From the NCBI RefSeq assembly GCF_016651255.1, contig NZ_JAEKEG010000079.1, positions 1-46,989 on the forward strand: a stretch of DNA of 46,989 bases. The letters are read 5' to 3'. Under the pieces are notes generated by a model that worked only from the letters and a program-made list of their open reading frames with translations, had not been told where the DNA came from and made no database searches. Origin of the DNA: Pseudomonas sp. TH10. GTDB taxonomy: Bacteria; Pseudomonadota; Gammaproteobacteria; Pseudomonadales; Pseudomonadaceae. This document shows, piece by piece, positions 18,496 to 28,231 of this stretch. Both the position numbers and the translations under genes were made by a program. Each line of letters starts with the position of its first letter. Positions within the stretch are counted from its first letter, which is position 1.

Positions 18496-19913
18496 GTCTG
18501 AAAGTCTTCCTGCCGAGTCTGCTGGTGCTGGCCCTCAGCGCCTGCGCCGTCGGCCCCGACTACAAGACCCCAGCCACGGAGGCGGCCACCATCACCACCG
18601 CCACCGACGGCGCCGCCGGGCAAAAGAACTTCGACCGTTCGAAATTCGAAGGCATCTGGTGGCAGCAGTTCGATGACCCGACCCTCAACCAGTTGGTCAC
18701 GCAATCGCTGCAAGGCAACCGTGAACTGCGCGTAGCGTTCGCTCGCTGGAAAGCCGCCCGGGCGATTCGTGACGACGTCAGCAACGACGCGATGCCGACC
18801 ATCACCAGCCGCGCCAGCAGTGATCTGGCCAAGGGGCAAATCCCTGGCCAGACCACCAAACGGGTCAACAGCGAACGCTATGACCTGGGCTTGGACATGG
18901 CCTGGGAACTGGACTTGTTCGGGCGTATCCAGCGCAATCTGGAGTCGGCCGACGCCGAGCAGCAAGCGGTCGAAGCTGATCTGTACCAACTGCAAGTCAC
19001 CATGATTGCCGAACTGGTGGACGCTTACGGTCAACTGCGTGGTGCGCAACTGCGCGAAAAGATCGCCGTGGCCAACCTGAACAATCAGGTCGAGTCACGC
19101 AAGATCACCATCAGCCTGCGTGACGCCGGCGTCGGTGATCAGCTCGACGTCGAACGTGCCGATGCACGCCTGGCATCGGTTGAAGCCAGCGTGCCGCAGT
19201 TGCAAGCCGAGCAGGTGCGGCAGAAAAACCGCATTGCCACTCTCCTCGGTGAGCGCCCGGACAAATTGAGTGTCGACCTCGGCCCCAAAGATCTGCCCGC
19301 CATCGCCAAGGCGCTGCCGATCGGTGATCCGGGAGAGCTGTTGCAACGCCGTCCCGACATCCTGAGTGCCGAGCGCAGGCTGGCGTCGGCCACGGCGCGC
19401 ATCGGCGTAGCCAAAGCCGATCTGTTCCCGCGAGTCAGCCTCAGCGGTTTCCTCGGCTGGACGGCTGGGCGTGGCTCGCAAATCGGTTCTTCGGCGGCCA
19501 ACGCCTGGGCGCTGGGCCCGAGCATTACGTGGGCAGCGTTCGACCTGGGCAGCGTGCGCGCCCGTTTGCGCGGCGCCGATGCTGACGCCGAAGGCGCGCT
19601 GGCGACCTATGAGCAGCAAGTGCTGCTGGCCCTGGAAGAGTCGGAAAACGCTTTCAGTGATTACGGCAAACGTCAGCAGCGTCTGATCTCGCTGATCCGT
19701 CAGAGCGAATCGAGCCGCAAGGCTGCTGATCTGGCCGAGATTCGCTACCGCGAAGGCACTACCGACTTCCTCGTGCTGCTCGACGCACAGCGTGAACGTC
19801 TGAATGCCGAAGACAGCCAGGCCCAGGCCGAAGTCGATCTTTATCGCGGCATCGTCGCCATCTACAAGGCCCTCGGCGGCGGTTGGGCACCGGAGACGGT
19901 CGCCAGTCAGTAA
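18492..19913 (+). CDS. oprN: Outer membrane efflux channel OprN
   Basis: A 473-residue outer-membrane factor of the NodT/OprM type. The signal peptide ends in the lipobox ALSAC (Cys about 18), followed by AVGPDYKTP, the common start of the mature lipoprotein channels. Two outer-membrane efflux (TolC-like) repeats fill residues about 60-270 and 275-465, with the family motif ELLQRRPDILSAERRLASATARIGVAKADLFPRVSLSG at the repeat junction. Its ATG overlaps the mexF stop. A strong terminator follows at 19959. Confidence 0.96.
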   Translation: MSLKVFLPSLLVLALSACAVGPDYKTPATEAATITTATDGAAGQKNFDRSKFEGIWWQQFDDPTLNQLVTQSLQGNRELRVAFARWKAARAIRDDVSNDAMPTITSRASSDLAKGQIPGQTTKRVNSERYDLGLDMAWELDLFGRIQRNLESADAEQQAVEADLYQLQVTMIAELVDAYGQLRGAQLREKIAVANLNNQVESRKITISLRDAGVGDQLDVERADARLASVEASVPQLQAEQVRQKNRIATLLGERPDKLSVDLGPKDLPAIAKALPIGDPGELLQRRPDILSAERRLASATARIGVAKADLFPRVSLSGFLGWTAGRGSQIGSSAANAWALGPSITWAAFDLGSVRARLRGADADAEGALATYEQQVLLALEESENAFSDYGKRQQRLISLIRQSESSRKAADLAEIRYREGTTDFLVLLDAQRERLNAEDSQAQAEVDLYRGIVAIYKALGGGWAPETVASQ

Positions 19914-19958
19914 CCGCTTCAAGAGCCTCTTTGGTTGGCCGCGACCCACCCATTTTTT

Positions 19959-19993
19959 AACCCCACGCCTCATCCGGTCGTGGGGTTTTTTTT
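19959..19993 (+). terminator. Rho-independent terminator of mexEF-oprN
   Basis: AACCCCACG and CGTGGGGTT pair over 9 bp, 45 bases after the oprN stop, followed by a run of eight T. Confidence 0.95.
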
Positions 19994-20056
19994 GCGTGTT
20001 TGGCAGGTAGCTGGGTGGCACACTCAAGGCCGCCCACCCATCAATTGCGCAAGCTT

Positions 20057-21019
20057 TTATCGCGCCTGTTGTCGGGTATTCTCCAGCACAGTCACGGTCG
20101 CGGTGGTCCCCGCCCGGAGGCGGTTTTTTGCCGCATAGCCAGGATCAATCCCTATGCGCACCGGCACCCGCTGTGCCAGTTTTACCCAGGTGTAACTTGG
20201 GTTGATGTTGGCCAGCAGACGCCCACCTGGCAGGTTTTCCCGGTCGGCGATGGCGAAGGCGATGCTTTGCACCGTGCCAGCGAAGGTCTCGCCGCTCATC
20301 AATTCGATCTTCACGGGGTCGCCCTCCTGGATGCGCGGTAATTTGGTTTCCTCGAAATAACCCGCGACATAAAAGGAATCACTGTCCACCAGCGCCAGTA
20401 ACGCGCCGCCCGCCGGGGCATAGTCACCCTCGCGGGTCAGCAGGTTGGTCACATAGCCACTCACCGGAGCCACCACGCGGGTGCGTTGCAGGTCGAGCTC
20501 GGCCTGGGTCAGCGCCGCGATTGCCAGTTGCACATTGGCTTGGGCCAAGCCCAGGTTAGCCTGGTTGCGCAGCAGCTCGGCCTTGGCCACCGCCACCTCG
20601 GTACTGGATTTCTCCCACTCTTCACCCGAGATCGCGAACCCTTCCTTGAGCTTGCGCCGGCGTTTTTCCTCACTCTCACGCTGCTTGAGCAATGCCTCGC
20701 TGGACACGATCGCCGCTTCGGATTGCCCAAGGGTGGCCTTGGATACTTCTACCGCACGCCTGGCATGTTCAACGGCCAAGGTGTATCGCGCCGGGTCGAT
20801 CTCCAGCAGCAGCTGGCCCTTGGCAACATGTTGATTGTCCTGCACGCCGAGGCTGACGATGCGCCCCGCTACGTCGGCCGACAAGGTGACCACGTCGGCA
20901 CGCACCCGCGCGTCCCGGGTCCAGGGCGCACGCGTGTAGTGATTCCAGGCAAACCAGCCGAGTAAGACGGCCAGCAGCACTACGGCGAGGGTGGTTAGAC
21001 GGGGCAGTAATTTTTTCAA
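20057..21019 (-). CDS. HlyD/EmrA-type membrane fusion protein (AaeA-like)
   Basis: A 320-residue periplasmic adaptor with one N-terminal membrane helix (about residues 8-26, TTLAVVLLAVLLGWFAW). It has the two lipoyl half-motifs (SADVAGRIVSLGVQDNQHVAKG and RTVVAPVSGYVTNLLTREGDY-like), an intervening coiled coil and a beta-barrel (AGYFEETKLPRIQEGDPVKIELM). This layout matches AaeA, the partner of the aromatic acid exporter AaeB. It is the last gene of a three-gene operon after the FUSC transporter and the DUF1656 protein, 4 bp behind the latter. Substrate unknown; aromatic carboxylic acids are likely by family. It may be named emrA or hlyD elsewhere. Confidence 0.92.
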   Translation of the reverse strand: MKKLLPRLTTLAVVLLAVLLGWFAWNHYTRAPWTRDARVRADVVTLSADVAGRIVSLGVQDNQHVAKGQLLLEIDPARYTLAVEHARRAVEVSKATLGQSEAAIVSSEALLKQRESEEKRRRKLKEGFAISGEEWEKSSTEVAVAKAELLRNQANLGLAQANVQLAIAALTQAELDLQRTRVVAPVSGYVTNLLTREGDYAPAGGALLALVDSDSFYVAGYFEETKLPRIQEGDPVKIELMSGETFAGTVQSIAFAIADRENLPGGRLLANINPSYTWVKLAQRVPVRIGIDPGYAAKNRLRAGTTATVTVLENTRQQAR

Positions 21020-21023
21020 GGTG

Positions 21024-21224
21024 TCAGGCTCCCATCACCAGTATCAGGGCGGCGCACACGCACACGTACAATGCGCCTTCGAACAGCGCCTCGTGCCAGA
21101 CAAAGCGCAGCACCCCCATGCGCCGCAGGGCCCAGTCCAGGGCAAGGAAAACCGGCAGGGCCAGCAACAGGGCCTGGGCGATCGGCGGCAGATAGACGCC
21201 GCCCACTTCCAGATCAATGGGCAA
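21024..21224 (-). CDS. DUF1656 small membrane protein (AaeX-like)
   Basis: A 66-residue protein with two predicted membrane helices (about 9-30, YLPPIAQALLLALPVFLALDW, and 46-65, ALYVCVCAALILVMG). DUF1656/AaeX proteins always sit between or beside the adaptor and FUSC genes of such exporters; their role is unknown. Its ATG at 21224 overlaps the stop of the FUSC gene at 21214, and the adaptor starts 4 bp after its stop. Confidence 0.9.
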   Translation of the reverse strand: MPIDLEVGGVYLPPIAQALLLALPVFLALDWALRRMGVLRFVWHEALFEGALYVCVCAALILVMGA

Positions 21225-23350
21225 AATCAGCTACTCCTTCCACGTCTACCGTTTGAAAATGCGCCGAGTGGCGCTCCAGGAACGACACCACAATCAACAG
21301 CGCAACGCGCATACGGAACACGCTCCACAAATGTTCATGGGCGCCCGAATGCAGAGTGTCAAGGTAATCACCGAGTTGGTGCAGGCGACCGAGCACGGCA
21401 GTCAGTTCAATACCCTGGCGCCCGGCGATCAGCCGCCCGGTCTCGCGCACGGTGGCCAGCAAGCGACTTTGCACTTCGTCGTCCAGCAAGCTGTTGCCCT
21501 GCCCCTGCTGTCGCAGCTGGTTCAATGCCACGCCTAACGCCATGCAGCCCAGGCTGAACTCGAAAAATGCCCTGGAGTCTTTGTCGCTCGCCGCGGGCAG
21601 CAGCCCCAGCATCATGGTGACCCTGTCGACCATGCGGCTCTCGAAGGCGAATTGCTGTTCGTCGCTGGCGGCGGCCTTCAACAAGGCATATACCTGCGCC
21701 CGATTCTCGAAGTACAGCCGGCGGATGCGCAAGGCTGGCCGGAATGGGAAAATCAGCGCATAGACACTCAATGCCAGCGCCGTGGCGCACATGTACGCGC
21801 CAGCAAATTCGAACCACTGGATTGCCGTATTCTGGCCGATCTCCGCGTTCTGCGGCCCCAGCAGCAGGAAGGTGGATAACCCCAGGCCGATCCCGGTCCC
21901 GGTAGTGGGCGGGCTCGCCAAACCCACTGCCACGGCATACAGCAAGGGCACCAGCAACAGCGCGAGCATTTCGAAGTCACTGATCATCGGCACCAGCATG
22001 AACTGATACAGCGCTGACACCACCAGTGCCAGTCCCAACCCTCGGGCATAACTCTGCGCGGCCAGCAGCGGCCGCGGGAATGTCGCCATCAATGAGCAGA
22101 GAATGCCCACCAGCACCATCCCTCCACGGGCGCCGTCCCAACCCGTCTCGATCCAGATCAGACCGGCCACCACCAACGCCGTAAAGGCCCGCACCGCGTT
22201 CATGGCCGCCAGGGTGAAATCCAGGTGCAACGGATTATTCTGCCCGCGGAACACCGAGCTGGCGCGGCGCTCCTCCTGAATCGCATCGCTGAGCTCCAGA
22301 ATCTGCCCCAGCTGCTCAAGCAGGCGTGCCTGTTCCCAGCGCAGCGACCAGGCCAGCGAACGCAATGTCGCCGGCATGGCCTCGGTCAGTTGCTCGGCGC
22401 GATAGGCAAGCTCATCGAAGCGGTGCTGCAGCAAGATGAAATGCTGGCGAGACTCGGCCGAGAGCGACCGGCCCTGGTAAGCCAGTTCGTCGAGGAATTT
22501 CAGCTCTTCGGCGCGAATCTGCAGTATTTCTTCCGGCAGTTCGCCCTCCCAACGTTCGGTCAGCAGTAGCCGCTGGTGCCGCAAAGCAGTCAGGCGTGAC
22601 GTCAGCAGCACCAGCTGGTTACCCAGCAGTTGCACCAGAGCGTTGGCACTGCGCAGCCGCGGCGCGTCGAAATACAGGTGACGCCGCACGCCTTCCAGGG
22701 CACTGATTTCGCCCAACAGCTGCATTTGCCGACGATGGAAATTGTCCTCGCTTTCCTCGGTGCGGATCACGGCGGCGGCGTGGGTGGCGAGCAGTTTGAT
22801 GACCTGGTCGATCCGGGTGAAGTAGTCCCGGGCGACTGACTCCGGGCGCGCCGTGAGCAGGCTCACCACGCAGACACAGGCCACTGCCAGCAAGGTCTCA
22901 GTGACACGGGTTACCGCCAGCAGGAAGATGCCATCCGGCTCCGGGCACGGCGAGCAACGCCACCACCACCGCTGTATAACCGCTGAGCACAAAGGCCTGG
23001 GAACTGGTGTAGCGCAGCAGCGTCCCCCCTGCTGTGCACAGGGCCAGCCATAAGGCCAGGGTCAGAATGAATGGCAGCGGCGCTGGGGGAAAATCGCCAT
23101 GATCAGCACCGCGACCACGGCACCGCAGGGTGGTACCGATGACCTGGCCGAAACTGCGCGCCAGGGTCATGCCGCCCAGGGGTTGGCTGACGATGACCAC
23201 TGCCATGATCGACCATTTTGGCTGGTCCAGGTCGAACAGGAACGCCAGGTACAGCGTCAACAGGCCCGCGACAATGGTTCTCAAGGCGAACAACAACACC
23301 CCTGGTCCGGGGTTTAGCATTGCCTTGAAATATTGAAGCAGTGGTTGCAT
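21214..23350 (-). pseudogene. FUSC family exporter (AaeB-like), three apparent indels
   Basis: An inner-membrane transporter of the FUSC/aromatic acid exporter family, about 711 residues when repaired. The N-terminal half begins MQPLLQYFKAMLNPGPG with helices in VLLFALRTIVAGLLTLYLAF and the family piece VIVSQPLGGMTLARSFGQVIGTTL. The C-terminal half has a second membrane bundle around residues 350-480. Three indels break the frame: an extra base near 23125, a missing G in the G-run at 23085-23089, and an extra base near 22941. Corrected, it reads GTTLGAVVAVLIMAIFP and VVALLAVPEPDGIFLLAV. The total span is 3n+1, which agrees. After 22940 the frame is clean for 575 codons, suggesting errors rather than decay. 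It is the first gene of the operon with DUF1656 and the HlyD-like adaptor. Confidence 0.85.
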
Positions 23351-23500
23351 GGAAGCGCTCGACCAGTCTTGTCCCTGCAAGCGTAGTCACTGGGGGCAGT
23401 CTGTCGACGCATTTCATTGGCACGCGTCAGGGTTTGACTCCAGGCCCTGCCTGACCGAAGCTGACGGCTTTGCACAAGCTTGTCAGCAATGGATTCCTGC

Positions 23501-24555
23501 ATGCCCCAGTCTCGCCGCTACCTGATCATCAGCCTCTGCGCGCTGTTCGCCGTTGTGCTGGCCTGGTTTTCCTGCGCAGCACCACCCCCGACGTCCCGCC
23601 TGCGATCAAGCGGGGTTACAGCGAAGCGCTGGAGCAGGCCCGCGCCGGAAAGCCCGGCGCTGCGCGGGTGCTCTATCAACAACTGGCGCGCCCCGACATC
23701 TCCGATAAACGACGAATCTGGCTGCACGCCGAACTGCCTAACTACCCAAGCTCGGTCGCCCTCAAACTGGCGGATGCCGACTTGCAACGCGAATCGCCCC
23801 AGGTGCGCGTGGCGGCCATCAAGAGCATCAGCGCCTTGGTGCCCAATGGCCAGCGCAGCCTGTTGATCGGGCCATTGCTCGATGACGGCGAACAGCAGGT
23901 GCGTTATGCCGCGGTAAATGCCTTGCTCGGCCTGTCCCCGGATGAGCTTGGCTTGTATTTTGGCCCGCTGGAACAGGCGATCGATGCCTGGGAACAGGAC
24001 CTGAAGACGCAGCCGCCCAGCGCTGACAATTATTACCAGCTGGCTCGGCTGCATCTGCACAACGGTGACCTGAAGGAGGCGCAGCAGGCGCTGGAGAAAA
24101 CCCTGCAACTGGCCCCCACCAATTTGCCGGCGCTGGTGATGCAAATCGACGTACTGGACAGGCAAGGCCAGAGCGACGCCGCCCGGCTGCTGTTGGCCAA
24201 ACAGTTGAAAGCCCAGCCGGATTCGGCTTACCTGCAACATGCCCTCGGAATGTGGTTGCTGCATCACGGGCAGAGTGAATATGCCGTCCTGGGTTTGGCC
24301 AAGGCGGTAGAGCTGGAACCGGATAACAAGGACTACCGCTACGACCTGGCTACTACATTGCACGATGAGCAGGAACTGGAAGCGGCGCAGAAGCAGTTGC
24401 AGGAAATAGTCCAGCGCCATCCCGCCGATCGTCGGGCCCGGGTGTTGTTGATCAATTACTGGAAGGAAAGCGGGCAGTTGCAGAATGTGCAGATTCTGCT
24501 GGCTCAGCTTGAGCAGATGAACCCGGATGACCCGGCGTTGCAGCAGGGGCTTTGA
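23501..24555 (+). pseudogene. TPR/HEAT-repeat protein with N-terminal membrane anchor, one apparent frameshift
   Basis: A protein of about 351 residues when repaired. ATG 23501 gives MPQSRRYLIISLCALFAVVLAWF, a signal anchor or signal peptide. At the T-run 23567-23570 one T appears missing: adding it joins the anchor to FLRSTTPDVPPAIKRGYSEALEQ. The rest has a HEAT-like segment (VRVAAIKSISALVPNGQRS, VRYAAVNALLGLSPDEL) and then tetratricopeptide repeats (YYQLARLHLHNGDLKEAQQALEKTLQLAP, YDLATTLHDEQELEAAQKQLQEIVQRHP). It probably acts as a periplasmic or membrane-bound scaffold. It is divergent from the FUSC operon with 150 bp between starts. No specific function is recognised. Confidence 0.82.
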
Positions 24556-24773
24556 GGCAAGTTGGATCCAGTAGAAGCAACTACTGCTTTGCTTCCACAA
24601 TCCTGCATACCCAGCAACTTGCCAAAGCCCTCAATCCTGAATAACTCACAACTCGGTAAAGCCCAAAATACGCCAAAACGGCAAATAGTGTGGAACCGCC
24701 GTGATGGCACAAGGTCAAGTGATCAGGCAGTCCGAGCAGGCACTTCAGGCCTGCGGCCTCGATTCCCCTAGTC

Positions 24774-26291
24774 ATGAGAGGGCATTTTTTGTCTACATCT
24801 AACGAGTTGATCAGTGCGAAAGCCGCTACCGGTGTTGTCGGTCTGGACGACATCCTTGCCGGTGGCTTGTCTCGCGGTCATGTTTTTCTGCTGGAGGGTG
24901 AGCCCGGAACCGGCAAAACCACGGTCGCTTTGCATTTTCTGATGGCCGGCGCGCGAGCCGGCGAACGCTCGTTGTACATCACGCTGTCGGAAACCGAACG
25001 TGAATTGCGCCAAGGCGCGCTTTCCCATGGCTGGGAGCTGGGTGACAACATCGAAATCTTCGAGTTGACCCCACCAGAGAGCCTGCTCAACGCCGAGCAT
25101 CAGCAGAGTCTTTTATATTCATCCGACCTGGAACTGGGCGAAGCGACCAAACAGATCTTCGAAGTGGTCGAACGTTTCAAACCCACACGCGTGGTCCTCG
25201 ATAGCCTCTCGGAGATCCGCCTGCTGGCGCAAAGCTCTCTGCGTTATCGCCGACAGATCCTGGCGATCAAGCACTACTTTGTGCGCTATGACGCCACGGT
25301 ACTGCTACTCGATGACCTCACCACCGAATCCCTCGATAAAACCGTGCACAGCGTAGCGCACGGGGTCATTCGCCTTGAGGAGTTGACGCCCAACTACGGT
25401 GCCGAGCGACGTCGTGTGCGGGTGGTCAAATATCGTGGGCAGAAATACCGCGGTGGTTTCCATGACTTCACCATCATGGGCGACGGCGTGCATGTGTTTC
25501 CGAGGCTGGTGGCCGCAGAGCATCGCGGCGAGTATTCACGTCTGCAATTGACCAGTGGCATCAAAGAAATGGACGCACTGCTCGGTGGCGGCATCGAAAC
25601 CGGTTCGAGCACGCTGATTCTCGGCCCGGCAGGCACCGGCAAATCGCTGATTTCGATGATTTTCGCGGCATCAGCGGTCGCCCGTGGTGAAAAAGCCGCG
25701 CTGTTCATCTTCGATGAGGAATTGGGCCTGCTGTTCGAACGCATGAAAAACATCGGTATCGACCTCAAGGCTCTGCAGGCCACCGGCAACCTGTTGATCG
25801 AGCAGGTAGACGCTGCAGAGTTGTCGCCCGGCGAGTTCTCCCACCGCGTGCGCCGCTGCGTCGATGAGGGCGACATCAAAACCGTCGTCATCGACAGCAT
25901 CAACGGTTATCAGGCAGCGATGCCCGAGGAAAACGCGCTGGTACTGCACATGCACGAATTGTTGCTGTACCTCAACCGCAAAGGTGCAGCGACGTTCATG
26001 ACCGTTGCCCAACATGGTCTGGTCGGCGATATGCAGGCTCCCGTGGACATCACTTATCTGGCCGACACGGTGATCCTGTTGCGCTACTTCGAAGCCCTCG
26101 GCAAAGTCCGCCGGGCGATTTCCATCATCAAGAAGCGCACGGGCAGCCACGAATCCACCATCCGCGAATACCGTATCAGCGGCAAGGGCATGACCATCGG
26201 CGAGCCGCTCGATGCCTTTCAGGGTGTGCTGCGCGGCGTACCTACCTACATGGGCGCCAGCAAGCCGTTACTCGGGGACGAAGCCCCGTGA
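24774..26291 (+). CDS. KaiC-like ATPase with two RecA-type domains
   Basis: A 505-residue protein with two tandem KaiC domains. Domain 1 (about 15-250) has Walker A GEPGTGKTT (42-50) and Walker B RVVLDSLSEI; domain 2 (about 255-490) has Walker A GPAGTGKS and Walker B KTVVIDSINGY, with FDEEL carrying the paired glutamates typical of KaiC. Non-cyanobacterial KaiC-like proteins are ATPases linked to stress response; there is no KaiA or KaiB here, so a clock is not implied. ATG 24774 has no ribosome site; the in-frame TTG at 24789 (giving MSTSNELIS) has GAGGG 6 bases upstream and may be the true start. The stop overlaps the start of a hybrid histidine kinase, so the two are one functional unit. 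Confidence 0.93.
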   Translation: MRGHFLSTSNELISAKAATGVVGLDDILAGGLSRGHVFLLEGEPGTGKTTVALHFLMAGARAGERSLYITLSETERELRQGALSHGWELGDNIEIFELTPPESLLNAEHQQSLLYSSDLELGEATKQIFEVVERFKPTRVVLDSLSEIRLLAQSSLRYRRQILAIKHYFVRYDATVLLLDDLTTESLDKTVHSVAHGVIRLEELTPNYGAERRRVRVVKYRGQKYRGGFHDFTIMGDGVHVFPRLVAAEHRGEYSRLQLTSGIKEMDALLGGGIETGSSTLILGPAGTGKSLISMIFAASAVARGEKAALFIFDEELGLLFERMKNIGIDLKALQATGNLLIEQVDAAELSPGEFSHRVRRCVDEGDIKTVVIDSINGYQAAMPEENALVLHMHELLLYLNRKGAATFMTVAQHGLVGDMQAPVDITYLADTVILLRYFEALGKVRRAISIIKKRTGSHESTIREYRISGKGMTIGEPLDAFQGVLRGVPTYMGASKPLLGDEAP

Positions 26292-27958
26292 CGGCTCAAG
26301 TAGCAATGTCCGAGCGCGCGATCATCCTCGCACCGCTGGGACGTGACAGCCAGATCGCTTTGATGTTGCTTAATGAAGCCGGGTTTACCGGGATCATCAC
26401 CCGCGACCTGACGTCCTTGTGCAGAGAGCTGGAGGTTGGTGCCGGGGTGTTGCTGATTTCTTCGGAAGCCTTGCTGGGCGGCGATCTCGAACCCCTGGTG
26501 GGGCTGATCGAGCAACAGCCGGCATGGTCGGATCTGCCCATCGTGCTGATGACCTATCACGGTGGCCCTGAGCAAAATCCCGCTTCGCGTTTCAGCCCGC
26601 AACTGGGCAACGTGACCTTCCTTGAGCGGCCATTTCACCCAACGACGCTGGTCAGCCTGGTCTCCGCTGCCCTGCGCGGACGACGACGACAGTACGACGC
26701 CCGCGATCGGCTGATCGACCTGAGTGAAAGTGAACGGCGCCTGCAGTCAACGCTGGAAACCCTCGAGCAACAGGTCGAGGAGCGCACCGCGCAGCTGCGA
26801 CATAATGAAGAGGCCTTGCGACAGTCGCAGAAAATGGAAGCGGTCGGCCAGCTCACCGGCGGCATCGCCCATGACTTCAACAATATGCTCACCGGCATCA
26901 TTGGCAGTCTTGAGCTGTTGCGCCGGCGCCTGGCGCGCGGGCGCACGGAAGATCTGGACAGCCTGATCGATCTGGGCGTGACCTCGGCCAACCGCGCCGC
27001 CGGCCTGACGCACCGTCTGCTGGCGTTCTCCCGACGCCAGTCACTCGATTCCAAAGCCGTGCAGATGAACACCCTGGTGCTGTCGATGGGCGAACTGCTG
27101 CAACGCAGTCTCAACGAAAGCATTCAGTTGGACATGCGCTTGGACGACAAGCTTTGGGTCGCCGAAGCGGATCCCAATCAGTTGGAAAGCGCCCTGCTCA
27201 ACCTCGTCCTGAATGCCCGCGACGCGATGCCTGACGGCGGCAAACTGGTGGTGGAAACCAGCAACCAGGTGTTGCAGCACGATTTCACCGAGGCCTACAG
27301 CAATCTGAAACCCGGCGAATACGTGATGTTGAGCGTCACGGACAACGGCAGCGGCATGCCGGAAAGCGTGATCAACCGCGCGTTTGATCCGTTTTTCACT
27401 ACCAAGCCCATCGGCCAAGGCACGGGACTGGGCCTGTCGATGATCTATGGTTTCAGCAAGCAGTCGCGGGGTCATGTGGCCATCAGTAGTGAAGTGGGTG
27501 CGGGCACTACCGTGAGCCTGTACCTGCCGCGTTTTGGCGGTGATGTGCCACAGTACCTGCCGGTGGATGCACCTCATGCGCCCTTCGCGCGAAACGGCGA
27601 GACGGTGTTGATCGTTGAAGATGATCCGGCCGTGCGAGTGCTGGTCAGCACGGTCCTGAGCGATCTCGGCTACGCCTATGTGGAAGCCGGCGACGCAGAC
27701 AGCGCAGTACCGATCCTTGACTCGACGCAACGCATCGACCTGATGATCAGTGACGTCGGGCTGCCTGGCATGAACGGGCGGCAGCTGGCGGAGATCGGGC
27801 GCCAGTTCCGGCCGGATCTCAAGGTGTTGTTCATTACCGGTTACGCAGAACATGCGGCGGTGCGTGGAGGGTTTCTTGACCCTGGGATGCAGATGATCAC
27901 CAAGCCCTTCACCTTCGACCTGTTGACGGCGAAGGTGCGGGAGATGATCCGTATTTGA
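26288..27958 (+). CDS. Hybrid histidine kinase coupled to the KaiC-like ATPase
   Basis: A 556-residue soluble hybrid kinase. Residues about 5-130 resemble a degenerate receiver (LGRDSQIALMLLNEAGF, ending VTFLERPFHPTTLVSLVSAAL) without a clear phospho-acceptor Asp. Then a short coiled coil (145-180), HisKA with the phosphorylated His in QLTGGIAHDFNNML, HATPase_c with N box LNLVLNARDAMPDGG, G1 DNGSGMP and G2 GTGLGLS, and a full C-terminal receiver (about 435-553, Asp in LMISDVGLPGMNG, Lys in ITKPFTF). There is no membrane segment, so input must come from the cytoplasm, most simply from the KaiC partner. GTG 26288 overlaps the kaiC stop (GTGA); ATG 26306 is an alternative. Confidence 0.93.
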   Translation: MTAQVAMSERAIILAPLGRDSQIALMLLNEAGFTGIITRDLTSLCRELEVGAGVLLISSEALLGGDLEPLVGLIEQQPAWSDLPIVLMTYHGGPEQNPASRFSPQLGNVTFLERPFHPTTLVSLVSAALRGRRRQYDARDRLIDLSESERRLQSTLETLEQQVEERTAQLRHNEEALRQSQKMEAVGQLTGGIAHDFNNMLTGIIGSLELLRRRLARGRTEDLDSLIDLGVTSANRAAGLTHRLLAFSRRQSLDSKAVQMNTLVLSMGELLQRSLNESIQLDMRLDDKLWVAEADPNQLESALLNLVLNARDAMPDGGKLVVETSNQVLQHDFTEAYSNLKPGEYVMLSVTDNGSGMPESVINRAFDPFFTTKPIGQGTGLGLSMIYGFSKQSRGHVAISSEVGAGTTVSLYLPRFGGDVPQYLPVDAPHAPFARNGETVLIVEDDPAVRVLVSTVLSDLGYAYVEAGDADSAVPILDSTQRIDLMISDVGLPGMNGRQLAEIGRQFRPDLKVLFITGYAEHAAVRGGFLDPGMQMITKPFTFDLLTAKVREMIRI

Positions 27959-27968
27959 GCCTGCAGGC

Positions 27969-28046
27969 TTTTTTGGCCGGGTTTGGCCGGTTGGCCGATT
28001 CGGCTGGTTTTGGCCGATTTTGGCTGGTTTTGCCGATGTTGGACCG
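27969..28046. repeat. Degenerate (TTTTGGCCG)n tandem repeat
   Basis: After the hybrid kinase stop the sequence consists of about eight imperfect 8-10 base units of the type TTTTGGCCG or TTTTGGCTG up to 28046. It lies between convergent genes and directly before a REP-like repeat. Confidence 0.6.
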
Positions 28047-28170
28047 GTAGGAGCTGCCGAAGGCTGCGATCTTTTGATTTTGATTTTGATTTTGATTTCG
28101 GGATCGGGAGATCGCGCTGGATTACTTCAGATCAAAAGATCGCAGCCTCGTTTCACTCGACAGCTCCTAC
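28047..28170. repeat. REPIN-like inverted pair with TTTTGA microsatellite
   Basis: The left arm (28047-28078) starts GTAGGAGCTGCCGAAGGCTG and ends in GATCTTTTGAT; the right arm (28129-28170) is its degraded inverse, from ATCAAAAGATCGCAGCC to CAGCTCCTAC. Between them TTTTGA is repeated four times at 28072-28095. It is the same repeat class as at 41149-41230. Confidence 0.8.
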
Positions 28171-28218
28171 GCAGGTCCTACGCAGGTCGTACGCAGGTCG
28201 TACGCAGCTCCTGCGGGT
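28166..28218. repeat. 11-bp tandem repeat (about 4.8 copies)
   Basis: Units CCTACGCAGGT, CCTACGCAGGT, CGTACGCAGGT, CGTACGCAGCT and a partial CCTGCGGGT follow each other at 28166-28218, ending 13 bases before the stop of the receiver gene. The unit derives from the outer end of the REP arm. Confidence 0.85.
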
Positions 28219-28231
28219 GTCTTCGCAGCTT

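Noticed and set aside
24774..26291. A circadian clock locus
   Set aside because: KaiA and KaiB are absent; KaiC-like ATPases are common in non-clock bacteria.
27969..28218. CRISPR array
   Set aside because: The repeats are 6-11 bases and contiguous, without spacers, and no cas genes are near; they derive from REP sequence.
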